64,000 bases of DNA from Lutraria lutraria (taxonomy: Eukaryota > Mollusca > Bivalvia > Venerida > Mactridae): positions 5,962,001 to 6,026,000 of the forward strand of contig OZ026845.1 of the NCBI GenBank assembly GCA_964023205.1, in the 5' to 3' direction. The first letter of the stretch is position 1. Each line of letters begins with the position of its first letter. Of the stretch, positions 1 through 12,245 are shown piece after piece. The notes under the pieces are model-generated. The model made no database searches and was not told the DNA's origin. It saw only the letters and a list, made by a program, of their open reading frames with translations. The translations under genes and the position numbers were made by a program.

Positions 1-134
1 AACCACAGGAAACCAGTCTTACACAGCAGTATTTATATAATTATATACCTCACATGTTAATATTATGAATTAACATACAATCATTCCTGTTAATTGACAT
101 ATTTTTATGAACAGCAGTTCAACACCACACAAAC

Positions 135-290
135 CGTATTTAGGTGACTTCAAAGTTTTGACAGCTGGGGGAGACAGTAGGGTTACAACTTGGCCCCGGC
201 TGAAATTCGGACTCACAGCGTTAAGGGGTCAGAGTATGGCTCTAGAGACTACATGCCAGAGATCATAACTACTGGACCACGGAGGTCCCT
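135..290 (-). mobile_element. Fragment of tRNA-headed SINE (family C)
   Basis: Read on the minus strand, a GGACCTCCGTGG head and a region before GAATTTCAGCC resemble the other family C copies at 7948, 8545 and 51390. Degenerate. Confidence 0.45.
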
Positions 291-563
291 AACATGTTTT
301 TTTATTTATTCTTTATTAGCTATATGAAAAACAATATATTACAAGAAAACAATGTATACATCATAATTATATAAAATTGACCTTATATATATATACATAA
401 GAGTGAACATTTTATAGCTGGAACTCAAAATAAACATTATAATGATTTTCTAAAAAAATGTTTACAGTATACGACTACTTTTCAGTAATTAATCAGCTTG
501 GTATATGAGTGATATGAATTTGTTAAGGAAGGGGTGTTTTTCTTGTTTGTTTAAGAAGTAGTA

Positions 564-1058
564 CTAGTGTTTGAGCGTTGATAAGTCAGTGTGTATCATT
601 TTTATTATATTTATGTATTTTCTTCGTCTGTCACTTATCATGTATGATTTATAAACCACGAATGTGATGTGACTTATAATTAAATTGATATATTCGTAGC
701 TTCGTAATTCGATTTTATAATCAGCAATAATATATTCTAGTACATCAATAAGTTTACAAGTACCAAGTTTTCTAAAAAATTGATTGATTATATCCCATGT
801 TTGAGTAATATATGGACATCTAAAAAGAAAATGATCAATATCTTCTAAGTTTTGACAAAAAATACAGAGTGGGGAATCACATAACTTCAAAGTATATTTT
901 TTTTCGTTTGTAGCTATTATATTATGGATAAGTTTGAATTTTAATTGTTTAACTCTGTTATCTATCAATGAGTTTAAACTGTTGTTACATTTCATAAAAA
1001 TAAATGCTGAGCTATATAATTTCATGTGCATAAGAGATTCAAGTAACATTGCATACAA
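564..1058 (-). pseudogene. 3' end of a non-LTR retrotransposon ORF2 (zinc-binding region after the reverse transcriptase)
   Basis: A 164-residue open stretch has the typical C-terminal signature of LINE polyproteins: KLIHNIIATNEKKY, DSPLCIFCQNLEDIDHFLFR, CPYITQTW. This is the CxxC...H...C zinc-knuckle-like region that follows reverse transcriptase. No reverse transcriptase or endonuclease motifs occur upstream (higher coordinates), so the copy is 5'-truncated near 1070, as usual for LINEs. The 3' UTR would run towards 300. The listed Met is only the first in the open frame, not a true start. Confidence 0.8.
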
Positions 1059-2189
1059 CGAAGCAATAATGGTGTAAAACTATGTTGCTATTTCCTTATC
1101 TACTTAATACTTCTGTTAGAGCATTATAAGTTCTCCCTCACCGGTTCTTTATGAATTAGAAATACAACCCCTAATTAATGAGTACATTTTCTAACGAGCC
1201 CACAGTAGCTACGTGCATTGTACTTTATCATGATTACACGGTTCGCCTATCAAAAATGTTCCTTTGTAAGATCTTGTGACGTTAACAATCTTACCAAACG
1301 TTTTCAAAGAAAAAATCCACACTGTTTTGAATTCATTCACATTCGGTTTACGTTTGACGAAAACAATTTTGACGTGTGTGAGGCTGTTATCGCCATTAAT
1401 CAAATGTGTAACAGAATCTTGGCTTCGATGCTAATATTACGTTGTCCCATTGTATTTTAGTATAACTTTTCTGTTAGAATTCGGACTTTATAAGTTATCG
1501 TTAATTAACAAGCTTAATGAAATACTAGCTTGTCAGTAATTGTTCGGTTCGGCGTAACCTGAAAGACACATAATCACGTATTTGATTCCAAACTTTGTCT
1601 ACCTTTCAACGAGTAGGCCTATATAAAAATACCCATGTTTAACGCTTGGCACGTTTCTATACCTTGGATTTTATGTGATGAATAAGTAAAATAAAAGTCC
1701 CTTTGTGAAACAGCGAAGGAATGATTCAGTAAGATATTATGGAAGAAAATGGCAAAACAATTTAGTAAAAATAATGTCATTGAGAAGTTATAAAGACAAA
1801 ATCTCATTATTTTTCTGAACAAATGATCAAAATCGGCTGTTACATCAAAACTTCAATAAATGTATACCAGCTGTGCTATTTAAGACACAGAACTCAGAAC
1901 TTTGGGATTATCCCATTTCAAGATTCGTGTAACTTGTATTGAGGAAAACATGTAAATCAGTGCGAAACATTCGGAAATGTATCAAGATGATAATAAGTAA
2001 ATACTAAACCGGTCGTAATTATATCGTAAATATTCTCAGACGTAAGTTCCTTGGACTGAAACAAGCTTTCATTAATCATTATTAAGCTGTTTTGCCAACG
2101 TTTCGCATATAATTAACCATAAAAATACTATTTTCGTTTCTTTCGTTTATAAACGAATCCACTTTCATGACAATCGTCAGTCGTAACAA

Positions 2190-2430
2190 TTCTGGCATTT
2201 CCGTAACTGAGAAATACCCCTTGTACATAAGACTTTCAAACGTGTTTGATAAAATGGACACCAAGTTCCCCCTAAAAGAGAAACATGTTGTTTCCATCGT
2301 TGGATTCACAGGGTCCGCCATGATGGAAAGTAGCCCGTGAACAACAACAACAACATAATGGAGGCCTGCCTATAATGTCCGAGGCACTTTCTTTCGACAA
2401 AGGTCGAGGAGTTCCGATTGGACAATCGTT
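2190..2430 (+). repeat. Dispersed repeat family H (MITE-like), copy 1
   Basis: Shares CATTTCCGTAACTGAGAAATA, AAACATGTTGTTTCCATCG, GATGGAAAGTAGCCCGTGAA and ATGTCCGAGGCACTTTCT with copies near 16120-16310, 46298-46640 and 49128-49440. Non-coding. Confidence 0.7.
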
Positions 2431-2651
2431 TTTTTTACCAACCATATCAGATTTACATTATATGTGATGTAGAGTCCCTGATCCAACGTACGAATCTATT
2501 TATAAATTTATAAATCACGGGTTTGTTTTTCGACCTAATTAGTTTTTCGTCAAATAAACATGACGATTGTTTTTGCGAGCTAATACTTGTGTCCCGTCCA
2601 GGACAAGACAACCCGTAAACCGTGAGATGACTTCAGTTGGTTAATCAATGT

Positions 2652-2800
2652 ACTTAAAGTACTGAACTTACATAGACTTGCACTGCAATATAGAACAGGA
2701 ATTATTTCAACAGAGGCATGGCGGATGTAGAAAAACCTCGTACTTTGGTCCGCATCAGAATTCATGCATGCCGAGTGACGGCTATCGTTCAGTTTCCAAA
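2652..2800 (+). repeat. Dispersed repeat family G, copy 1
   Basis: Contains AAAGTACTGAA, ATAGACTTGCACTGCAA, TTTGGTCCGCATCA and CAGTTTCCAAAAA. The same blocks occur in order at 12072-12245 and 26938-27139, and reversed at 22080-22200. Confidence 0.7.
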
Positions 2801-2941
2801 AAATCAAATACAGTAAAACTTGTCAACAAAAGGACGAGAATTGTTGGCTTTTATCAAACGGTTTGCTATTTCTATCTTATTCAAAATCGTTTCCTCAGGA
2901 GTTATCGTTCTTAACGCGATGGTCTTTTTTAACAGGGGGAA

Positions 2942-3115
2942 CTTTCAAACCAGTGTTAGCGGCCACCTCCGAATATAGGTCATCCTGTGTATAAAGGTCA
3001 ATCTTTATAATCATGGATTATTTAGGACAAAATGACCTCTGAATGAATGCCACCTGTCAATAAAGGCTACATTTTGTATTTCCCCTGTTGGCTGTTGTTC
3101 ACAGGTTTGACTGTA
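2942..3115 (+). mobile_element. MITE family D (TACAGTCAAACCTGTG ends)
   Basis: A GTTAGCGGCCACCTCCGAA left block and CACAGGTTTGACTGTA right end. Between them are inverted copies of the GGCCACC/AATAAAGG block, so the element is self-complementary. Confidence 0.7.
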
Positions 3116-3726
3116 TTTATTAAGCGGGCAAATATCTATTACTGACCAATTTGAACGTCGTTTTTTTTTTAATTTAAATACACACAACCTAGTAAAGAAA
3201 CGTTTTAGTAAAACTATCTGGTAATAAGAAACTACACATAGAGAGACACAATGTGTATCCATACTTGATTTTTAATTGTCTCGTGTGGAGTTTAAATAGA
3301 TTGGTACTGTCCTCTCGTGAAGTAAATTGGATAGCCTGTTAATTGCAAAAAAAACCGTATCCAAACATTTGTAATACAAATGAGAGTTTTGCCGATAAAA
3401 ACGGCGACAAATGCGCTTAATGGTGTGAATGCAAATAACGCATTCAAGTTGTCAACCGTGATTAAAAGGATACTATAAATGAGATGTTTGATATTATTCT
3501 AACACAATATCACATCATGTAATACGATAGTTTGATCAGAACGAATAGTGGCAATTTATTTCGACATTGTTTGTAAAGAGCTATCTTGTTTAAATAGGAT
3601 TCCTTTCGTGACGAGGTAACAATGATGTCATGACAGGATTTCTCCTGCTTCGCCAGCTTTTGTTAATTGTACACTTGTGTAAACATTAAAATTACTTATT
3701 CATTTTTGAAAAGACCGTAAAAGGAA

Positions 3727-3922
3727 GCAAGCCGATACCAGTCTAGAACTACATGGAAGTCAAGGTCGATCTTGGGAAAGACGTGATGTGGTCTTTATTG
3801 ACAGACAGTCCTTATTTAGAGGTCATTTCGTACTGAATAGCCAATGATGTTTTTTAAATGAATGACTTTTATTCACATAGAGGCCTTTGTTCGATGATGG
3901 CCGCTTATACAAATTTTACTGT
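3727..3922 (+). mobile_element. MITE family D, diverged copy
   Basis: GTCAAGGTCGATCTTGGGAA, a GGTCATTTCGTACTGAATA block and a TTTTACTGTA end match family D with many changes. Confidence 0.5.
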
Positions 3923-6462
3923 ATACATAAATCTATAAAAATTGGTTTAGACCTGAAATTTCAAACCCTAAATATCAGAATATGAACATATGAATATGTA
4001 AACATCTACAATATTCCCATGTGACATCTTGTTAGCAATGAATTCATATTTCCAAAGGCTTTTAAGATTTAATTGAATAAAGTTTTTCAAACTAGAATAC
4101 GTTTTGTAGAGTTAAGGTATCCAGTTGAATTCAAATTTGTTTGAAATTATACCCTTCCTTTTAATTTATTTATTGGCTGAATACATAACAGCAAAATTTA
4201 ATTATACAACGATTGTATGGGTGGAGATGTTTTTGTAGAAATTTGATATTTTTTTTAATTTTCGCCATGTTTAGACCTGCAGTGCATTGTAAAAAAGGGT
4301 TGATGCTAAAACCAAATTTGAAAAACATACGTTCGCGGTCCCGGTCTACTAAGAATATTTAGTATTTTTTTAAAAATGAAAATGACATTAATAGTTCTAT
4401 ATATAACGAATGCAAAATGTATAGACATATGAATATAAACAAACACACATGCCATTAATTACAACATGGCATTCAAACAAAATATGCAAAAAAACGAGAG
4501 TAAAACGATAGCGTCTTATAATAATACAGAATATTGACAAACGCTTATAAAATAATTAGCACTTTAGTGTATTCAGTATTTTCGCCATTTTGCTATATTA
4601 AGTAGATATTTTATTCGAAAATTCTTAAAAATGAAATTAAAGATTTTTAACGTATATTTTAATCGGGATATTGTTCCAAATGTACGAAGATATAAATGTA
4701 AAAATTGTTTTATATTATTTGTATTGCTTGTTATAGAATGTACGTTACATGCACTGATACTAGAAAAGGTTAAGACTTCATCAATATACTCAGGTTAAAA
4801 TATATGCTGTGATCTATAAAGTCATTTGTTCCAAACCCAAACCATAAACATTTACCTACTTATCTATCTTTATGAAGAAATAGGATCCAGCTACATTTGT
4901 AATTTAACTATTCTATGAGTATAATATGTTATCTCACTGTCTGACACATCATGTTTTGTTATTAAATATTGTATCATTTAAATCACATACAGGAAAGCAG
5001 ATGTTAATCCATCATTTCTGGAGAACCTCAACATATATTTTCATAATTTTTTGTAACCCCCCCCCCCTCCAAAAAAAAACCCCACTAAGGACTTGACTGA
5101 AAGTAGGAAATTAATACTTGATAAACAGATAATTTCAAAACGCAAAAATCGCAGAATTTCTCAATTTCATTTTTATGAATTTTCAAAGAGGTACTGAAAG
5201 AGATTCATGATGTCAATAAAAAAATAAATTTAGAAGTACAAGTGTTTATTTCAAGTTAATTAGGCTGGGATTTAACTTCATAGACATAAATCTATTTTAG
5301 AGTTTTAAGAGTCACTTTGAATACAGATATAATTATTTTGTTTGTTGTTATTTTTTGTTTTTCTAATAATGCCTGAATATTATATTAGATGGTAGCTGAT
5401 TCACATACAAAAGGAAAATTACGATCAAAATGTGTACTTATTCAAACCGAATATGCCTAGATCTATTATTGAATTTACAGCTGTGTAACATATCGTCACA
5501 AGAAAACAAGATGCTACGTTCATTAATCACATAGGCCCCCTGATGGTATGCTTGGTGAAACGATAAAATCTACCCAATATCGTACGGACGGACGGACGTT
5601 CCTACGAGAGATACATTACGTTTTTTCCCCTTCTATATTGCTTTACTATTCTTCAACCCCAACTAGTATTTTATTGACCCCTCAAGAGAAAATTTTACCC
5701 CACATCGGTGAAATCTACGTACTGTAACCCTATAATGTCGATTTGTACTAACCCTAACCAACGACCTACCTCTGGTATGTACGGACGGACGGACTGAGAG
5801 GCGGAAGTGCTAACGATAGGATACCTAAGTGGCTTTCCCAAGTTAAAATTTAGCCACATAAACCCGATTTTAGCCACATAAATCCACTTATGAACATTTT
5901 TTTACTTGAGTGACTCCGGTTGAACAAAGAGTCCTTACGCTAACCCTAGAGTCACCCAAACCCAATTTGTTTGTACATTCAGTATGACCCTTAAATATAT
6001 ATGAAGCCAGTTAAATATGCAGGAATTATTCGAAACTGTATTTCATATATCTATGTTATTCTATGTTTGAACGATGGTCAGTGTGGGGCTGTGCCCGTGA
6101 AAACCAGTTGTAAGCCTCAGCGCCATTGTTAAAGACTGTTCCAAGACGGTACCCTTTCGAGTAGATCATGCTTTGACCCAATTTTTGTCCTTAACTTTTT
6201 GTGTGTATAGTGGTATTTTTCTATTATTGGTACACATTAAAATTTTGTATTTGGCCTAAACACTATTATCTTGTTTATACTCACAAAGATTTACATGGTG
6301 AAAATATTTACTGATCAGCAACAACTGTGCTGAGGCCTCTTTAATAAGGCTAATTAGAACATTTATAGATGTAAGATAAAGGAATATCGATAAGTGCTAC
6401 AGGTAGATGTTATACCGCAATAAACATATACAGAGTTGTAATTCTAGATCATTGAATATTGT
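3923..6462. other. Intergenic, AT-rich, no gene recognised
   Basis: Holds a poly-C/poly-A tract near 5057-5080 and two short ACGG/GGAC tetranucleotide runs (about 5582-5597 and 5780-5793). Otherwise I see no structure or coding signal. Confidence 0.5.
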
Positions 6463-6610
6463 AGATAGGTCGGTGTTCGGCTCTTGAAAGCATGTCGAAA
6501 AGGGAAAAAGTGGTATACCGTTCCCCGGGCCTAATAAATAGTCTAGGGTCGCGGGGAAAATTAGGATAGGTCTGGTAACCAGTAATAAACATTTTCTAAG
6601 CCTGTAGTTT
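6463..6610 (+). mobile_element. MITE family F (CTGGTTACC ends), partial
   Basis: Shows ATAGGTCGGTG, CCGTTCCCCGGGCCTAATAA, GGGTCGCGGGGAAAATTA and GGTAACCAG, in the same order as copies at 31571, 43511 and 47067. Confidence 0.6.
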
Positions 6611-7188
6611 TGTTTTATATGTGAATAGACTTGAGTATGTAAACTTGATATGTCTATAGTAAAGAATTAAAACAAATTGTGTGCAAGGAGGTAAGCCAAC
6701 ATAAGTTAGTCTGTAATTCCACGTTTAAAGGCACCTATCATATTTGACATGCTTTTTTAGCTAATATCTTTATATCATTATGTACAGTTCGATGGAAGAA
6801 TTTCGAGGAATATGACATTCGTAGGCGGTTCTAGACGGACTTTTTCCAAGATCCACTTAATTATTAAATACAGTAACACGTTATAAAAGTTGTTTTATTT
6901 CATATCAAGTGTTGGTTTACGTAATTCATGCTATATTTACTGCTGCATGAACAATAATAATAAGTCTTTTGTGAATAATACACTAAACATACAATAATTT
7001 CATACTTCTTCATACTGAAAAACTAACAAAATTCGCTTATAAATAAATTATGCCATTCCGGTAAATGCATTTTCTTTTTGACATACTTAGTGAAATCCAT
7101 AACACCAGCCTGACTAATTGATAACTGTTGAAATCGAAATAAATGTTTAATGCATTCAATGATGCGCAAAATGAGTTAGTAATCGACT

Positions 7189-7332
7189 ATACTGGTTCCC
7201 ATTCCATGTTGCAGTGCACCAAAGTCCAACGGGAACTAGCTTAGGTAATCAACAAGATTCAATTTAGACTGGTTCCCTTGAACACAGGCTGTGCAGAGAC
7301 TTTGGTGCACTAGAATATGGACCGGTAACCAG
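7189..7332. mobile_element. Foldback repeat with CTGGTTCCC ends
   Basis: Left ACTGGTTCCCATTCCATG and right CCGGTAACCAG are imperfect inverted ends, with TGCAGTGCACCAAAGTC and GACTTTGGTGCAC as inner inverted blocks. Related copies are at 31326 and 54130. Confidence 0.6.
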
Positions 7333-7669
7333 ATTAGATTCAAATCTTATAGATATGCTAATATCGGGGGAGATGAAAATATATAATTCTAGGTAAATAA
7401 TCTAAGTATACCTAAGTCGGATATGGTCTTTTTTTTGGATAAAAAATCATATTTTGCGTCAGTAGTGTACCTTTGCGTGTATTGATCAAAATTACTGACG
7501 TAGTGTTTTAAGCTGTGTAGGTAACAGTTGGTGATTGTTCGAGGTCTCAACGAAGTAACATAACCATATGCTTACATTAAATGTCCCTTTGATGTTTGAT
7601 AACGTAGGAAATATGAATATACTTCAAACAGGTACTTAATGTCTCCTCTTGACATCTAGTTTACCAATA

Positions 7670-7780
7670 ACATCATCATCAACATCATTGACAACAACAT
7701 CAGCGTAACCACTACCACCATGATAATCATCATCATCATCACTATCATCATCATTAACATAACCACAATCATTATCATCA
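7670..7780. repeat. Imperfect ATC/CAT trinucleotide microsatellite
   Basis: A run of CATCATCAACATCATTGACA and ATCATCATCATCATCAC, broken by substitutions. Confidence 0.8.
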
Positions 7781-7947
7781 GTATTTTGTAGTACGATAAT
7801 TATCGTTATATAAAGGATGTTTACATTTCTATTTGAGTTGTGAGTTAGTCATACAATTATTTATCTGATATTTTATCAGTTCAGTCATATCTGCGAGTAT
7901 TTATTATTCAGAACATACGTATTATAAAATAAGCATATTTTTTTCAC

Positions 7948-8115
7948 TCAGGTTTAACGTCACACCAACAGCAAAGGTCATTTGACGAATTTACCAGCTT
8001 TGACAACAGAGGCACACCTTCTGTAAGCTGGTTTGACAACACCCTGTGTGTAGTGAAGGGCAAGTGATAACTAGTCACATTTCATAACCACACCAGCGCG
8101 GAGGACCCTGATTTC
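7948..8115 (-). mobile_element. tRNA-headed SINE (family C), copy
   Basis: AGGTTTAACGTCACACC at the left and CAGCGCGGAGGACC at the right match family C. Reversed, the head resembles a tRNA with a poor B box. Confidence 0.5.
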
Positions 8116-8544
8116 TTTCTTGGTATGTAACTTTATGTGGTTACTTCATAACCACGAAATCGATGGAGTATCATTTCCAGTAATCCGGACGCCGGTATTT
8201 TTTCAGATAGCCGGCTGTTTCCATTGATTACAATCTTATCACATCGGCAAAAGAGGTTACGGAAATGCCCGATGTTTCACGATCATGACACCAATAATAA
8301 AACAATATTTTACGGCTTGAGTCAACGAAACATGAGACACTTTAAGAGTCTTGAATACTATTTCACGTGTGAACAAACACAAGTTTTAACTCTCACATAA
8401 AATCTTTGGTACAGAATCACGTATTAACACGATTTATCATATTAAAACGTACTGTCATTAATGGCCTCGGAATAATTCAAGCTATATTTTGTTTTGTTAT
8501 GAGATTTTACACTCTTAAACAAGCTAACTTTATTGGAGATAAGT

Positions 8545-8732
8545 GTCGCACCAAGAGTCATGGCCCATTGGCGACTTAGCCAGTTTTAGCAATGGAGGGA
8601 GGACCACTGTCCTTCCGTAAGCTGGTTGGAGAGCTTCATCGTATGTGAATGTTTGGTTCCAGGTGGGATTTGAATTCACAGCGGTTAGTAATTACTAGCC
8701 AGTGACCACTACCACTCGGCCGCGGAGTCCCC
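8545..8732 (-). mobile_element. tRNA-headed SINE (family C)
   Basis: On the minus strand it starts GGACTCCGCGGCCGAGTGG, a tRNA-like A-box region, followed by GAATTCAAATCCCACC as B box. The 3' body ends in the GTCGCACC block shared with 51390. Confidence 0.65.
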
Positions 8733-9034
8733 TTGAAGAATTAGTAAATAAACCAGTTACAGAAGAAAATACTCATTATACTAATTACTAATGTAATCAA
8801 ATACATGTATATAGATTTCTTTTGATAGTTCTTTAGAATTGGTTTTGAAAACGGATCTCAAAAGAATTCAATAAAATGTACCACAGTGACTGTATATTTC
8901 AAGTAAATACTGGTAGAAATGGACAGAAAATTCATTGTTTCTATTTGGTACTAAAGAAGTTATATTGAATAAACGAATATAAAAGGGATAATCATAAAAG
9001 GATTGTACCTAAATGAATAGAATAAAACATTTTA

Positions 9035-9430
9035 TTACCAGTGAATTACAAAGTAAATGAATATAACAACGAAGACAAATGATTATAAAACAAGCTGTAG
9101 AACTGATTAGAAAATTAAGTGAATTGGAAGCCAAAAAAATGTAGCAAGCATTTTATTTGGAGTCAATTAGAAGACCAAAGAATGTAACAATGATTAGAAG
9201 ACAATTCTATTGTAATATTAATTGTATTAGGAGTCAATTCAAAGACATATATATGTTGGAATGGTTGTATTTACAGTGAACTAGAAGACAAACAATAATT
9301 GTAACAATTAGTTTACTACGAGTCAGTTATAAGACACATTAATGCAACAATGACAGTATTTATAGTTAATTAGAAAAAACAGAGGCTGTATCAATGATTG
9401 TATTTAGATCGAATAAGAAGACAGAAGACT
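9035..9430 (+). repeat. Degenerate tandem array, unit about 45 bp
   Basis: Units resemble TGTATTTAGAGTCAATTAGA followed by AGACAAA and TGTAACAATGA. About six diverged copies are visible, around 9150, 9215, 9264, 9310, 9355 and 9397. Confidence 0.55.
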
Positions 9431-10180
9431 GGTAATAAGAGGGAGTTTAGAATACATGTAATATTTTGTATGTTATAATAGATACATCACTTTGTATGGT
9501 TTCACTTAAAACCTGGCCGAGGCTATGGTCAAATGGTGAGTTTGATGGACTTGTAACTCGGCGACCCTAATTAGCCCGGTATCGACAGATTATGATTGTC
9601 TATGAAAAATTGATAAAAAATCATTTTTTCTCCACAATTATGTGGAATAGTTGCCGGCTCCATGTGGAAAGGTAAGTTAGTACCGGTTAGAATACAGTCC
9701 AGAAAAAACCGGGTTAGTTATTGTGACTGAAATATCTTTGAAATGCGGCGATAAACCCAATGAATCCACCAAAATCACTTAATACCTTTTCAAATAACGC
9801 ATGAAAATGAGAGCTTTGAATGCGTTATGTAAAGTGATTTTTTTATATGAAGAATTATTAAAAAAGTAAATGCATAGCCGCAAATTATACTTGTAAGATT
9901 TACTTCGATCACAAATTGTATATTTTGAATAGATCTAAAGTATCACAGAATTGCGTTAAGTAGAGTAAGATTTCATCAGGCGATAAACATATGTCTGGAA
10001 AAGTATAGATTAACGTATGTTTTACCTGATACAAGTAGTTAGTAATTTTTGGCTTATACGATAGAGAGAAAAAGACGACCGCACCATAGCTAGTTCATAT
10101 TGCAAACATGACATAACATTCCTACAGCACAGAGAGAGTGCGTGCAGAAACCTTATCTTAACCGTTTTAAGGGAATCGAG

Positions 10181-10496
10181 GGAGTGATCTGTGGTTAGTG
10201 GTAACGCACTGGGCTACTGAACGTAATGTCGCGGGTTCGAATTCCGACTTTGACTTTCGTTATTGCAGAGTCGCATTTTCAAGGTCCCCATCCAAAGTTC
10301 CGAGCCAAGTACTGTTCTAAGAAATCACAGAAAATGGGTAAGATGTGTATCGGTCCTTTACACCGGGTAAGATAAAGAATCAAGAAAACAATATTCAAAC
10401 TATAAGAAAGGAATGTGAATGTCCGGTTCTCTTAAATCTTCTCTCTGGGACGGCTCTGAACTGATCATAGAAGTCGAATGAACCGTTAAACAACAC
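10181..10496 (+). mobile_element. tRNA-headed SINE (family B)
   Basis: An A-box-like TGTGGTTAGTGGTAACGCAC and a B-box GGGTTCGAATTCC lie at tRNA spacing, followed by a body with CCGAGCC, a GGTAAGATAAAGAA tract and GTCGAATGAACCGTTAAACA. Copies are at 24087 (plus) and 36370 (minus). Confidence 0.75.
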
Positions 10497-10605
10497 ATAA
10501 ACTTAAGGAAACCTATAAAGGAATCAAACCTATAAAGATGACTTTCTCTTCTCCAAATCACATGCGGTATCAATATTTTGAGTTATTTTCAAACCGTTGT
10601 GGCAT

Positions 10606-10690
10606 TTACAGTCAGAACAAAGGCCAACCTTGGGAAAGACAAAATGTGGCCTTTTTGACAGATGACCTTTATTCGTAACAAGTTACAACT
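10606..10690 (+). mobile_element. MITE family D, fragment
   Basis: A CAGTCAGAACAAAGGCCAAC end followed by CTTGGGAAAGACAAAATGTG matches one arm of family D. Confidence 0.5.
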
Positions 10691-10699
10691 TGAATTCTA

Positions 10700-12071
10700 T
10701 ACAAGCGAATTACACTATGAATAAATATAAAAATGACTGAATTTAGAAATAATTAAAGTTACCTATGTATATAAATATGACTGTATCTAGAGTGAGGTCA
10801 GTTTGTTCTTGATAATTAATGAAGGTATATTTATAAGAATAGCCTTAATTTATTCACAGGATAGTCTATATTCGGAGGTTACTGCAAATACATGTTTTTT
10901 GGCTGATTCTGTAAGATATCAAACTGCGAGCCCAAAATACCTCGATAACATTTTTGACTGATAATCATTTATTCTAAATAAAATAGATTTAAAAGTAAGC
11001 ACAATTATTTCTTTTTGACTTTTAAGAATATACATTTGTTGTAGGCCCTGAAAATCTAGGAAAATTAATTTTAAGCGCATCAATATAATTAAAAATTAAG
11101 AAAAAACAGTGCTATAGCTTTAAGACAGTCGAAGTTATATACGAGGTAAATAAACGTAAAGTCCGGCTATTATTTGATTATTTCCCCGTTCAGGTCGTTA
11201 CAATAGAATGGTTCTCTAAAGATCTCGAACAGATATTGAAAGAACATAATTAAGACTATACCAGACCATCTGTTCCTACGATCAATGCTAACCGTATGCT
11301 ACAACTCTAAGCTTAGGTAGTTAGGTTCACTGGATAAATACTTTATACACAGAGTGTGTTTTAGTAATTTGCGTTTTTTCTGAATATGTGTTATTACACA
11401 TTAATACACACAAAGATACAGTTACATTTTCAACAGCCAGTGAATACGACTTGGCGTCTATTGAATACAACATAGCTTGTTTACGTCTATCACAGACAGG
11501 ACTCAATAAAAGTTCGCGTCTTCGCTAATTTTACCTAATCTTATGTTGATGTAACAATAATTAAACACCATGCCTCTTTGTTAGAAACTATGCAACTCGA
11601 TATAATAAGATTTTCATGAGGAGTTTTCTAATAATGTTTTTATGGATATAAAATATACTATCAAAGAATAATTTGTTTTTGTGCAGATCTGACAGTTTAA
11701 ATTTACATTATTATGACTGTTTTATGAAAACAGTATTTAGCGTGAACACCTACTATAAACATACATAACTTGTATTTTTGATGCTGATGTTGACATGTTA
11801 CTATAGGTACGCATGAGCATTACATAGTAATCATATTAACTCGGAAACTAAAAGTCAATTTCTACCAGAAAAATACGTTGAATGAACGCAAATGTACATG
11901 ATAAATTTTGAATAAAAAAGAACTCATTGACAACTAAATTTAATGATATATTTCATTCTTATGCTGCGGGGCAAGTTGCAAGAAGATTAGCACCACTTTC
12001 TTCCTATACATATTCACAATAATAATAATTCACTATAAGCAAACATGTGCCATGCATTTCGTTGTACTAAT
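10700..12071. other. Intergenic, nothing recognised
   Basis: AT-rich sequence without coding signals, tandem repeats or clear element ends that I can see. Confidence 0.5.
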
Positions 12072-12245
12072 CAAAGTACTGAAAGTACTCATGGAAACCA
12101 AACTAACATAGACTTGCACTGCAACATGAAACGGGTAGTTTAACAACGTAGATAAATGTAGTACTTATGTCCGCATGAAAATTCATGCGCGCCGAGCGAG
12201 TGGCAGCTATAGAAAGCTGATAAATCGACCAGTTTCCAAAAACAC
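12072..12245 (+). repeat. Dispersed repeat family G, copy 2
   Basis: AAAGTACTGAAAGTACTCAT, ACATAGACTTGCACTGCAAC, ATGTCCGCATGAAAATTCAT and CAGTTTCCAAAAA match the copies at 2652 and 26938. Confidence 0.7.

Noticed and set aside
564..1058. A host zinc-finger gene
   Set aside because: The CxxC...H...C context with CPYITQTW and DSPLCIFC is typical of LINE ORF2 ends, and no exon structure surrounds it.
5580..5800. Two GGACGGACGG runs as one satellite
   Set aside because: The runs are only 12-16 bases each and 190 bases apart. They are simple sequence or parts of an unrecognised repeat.
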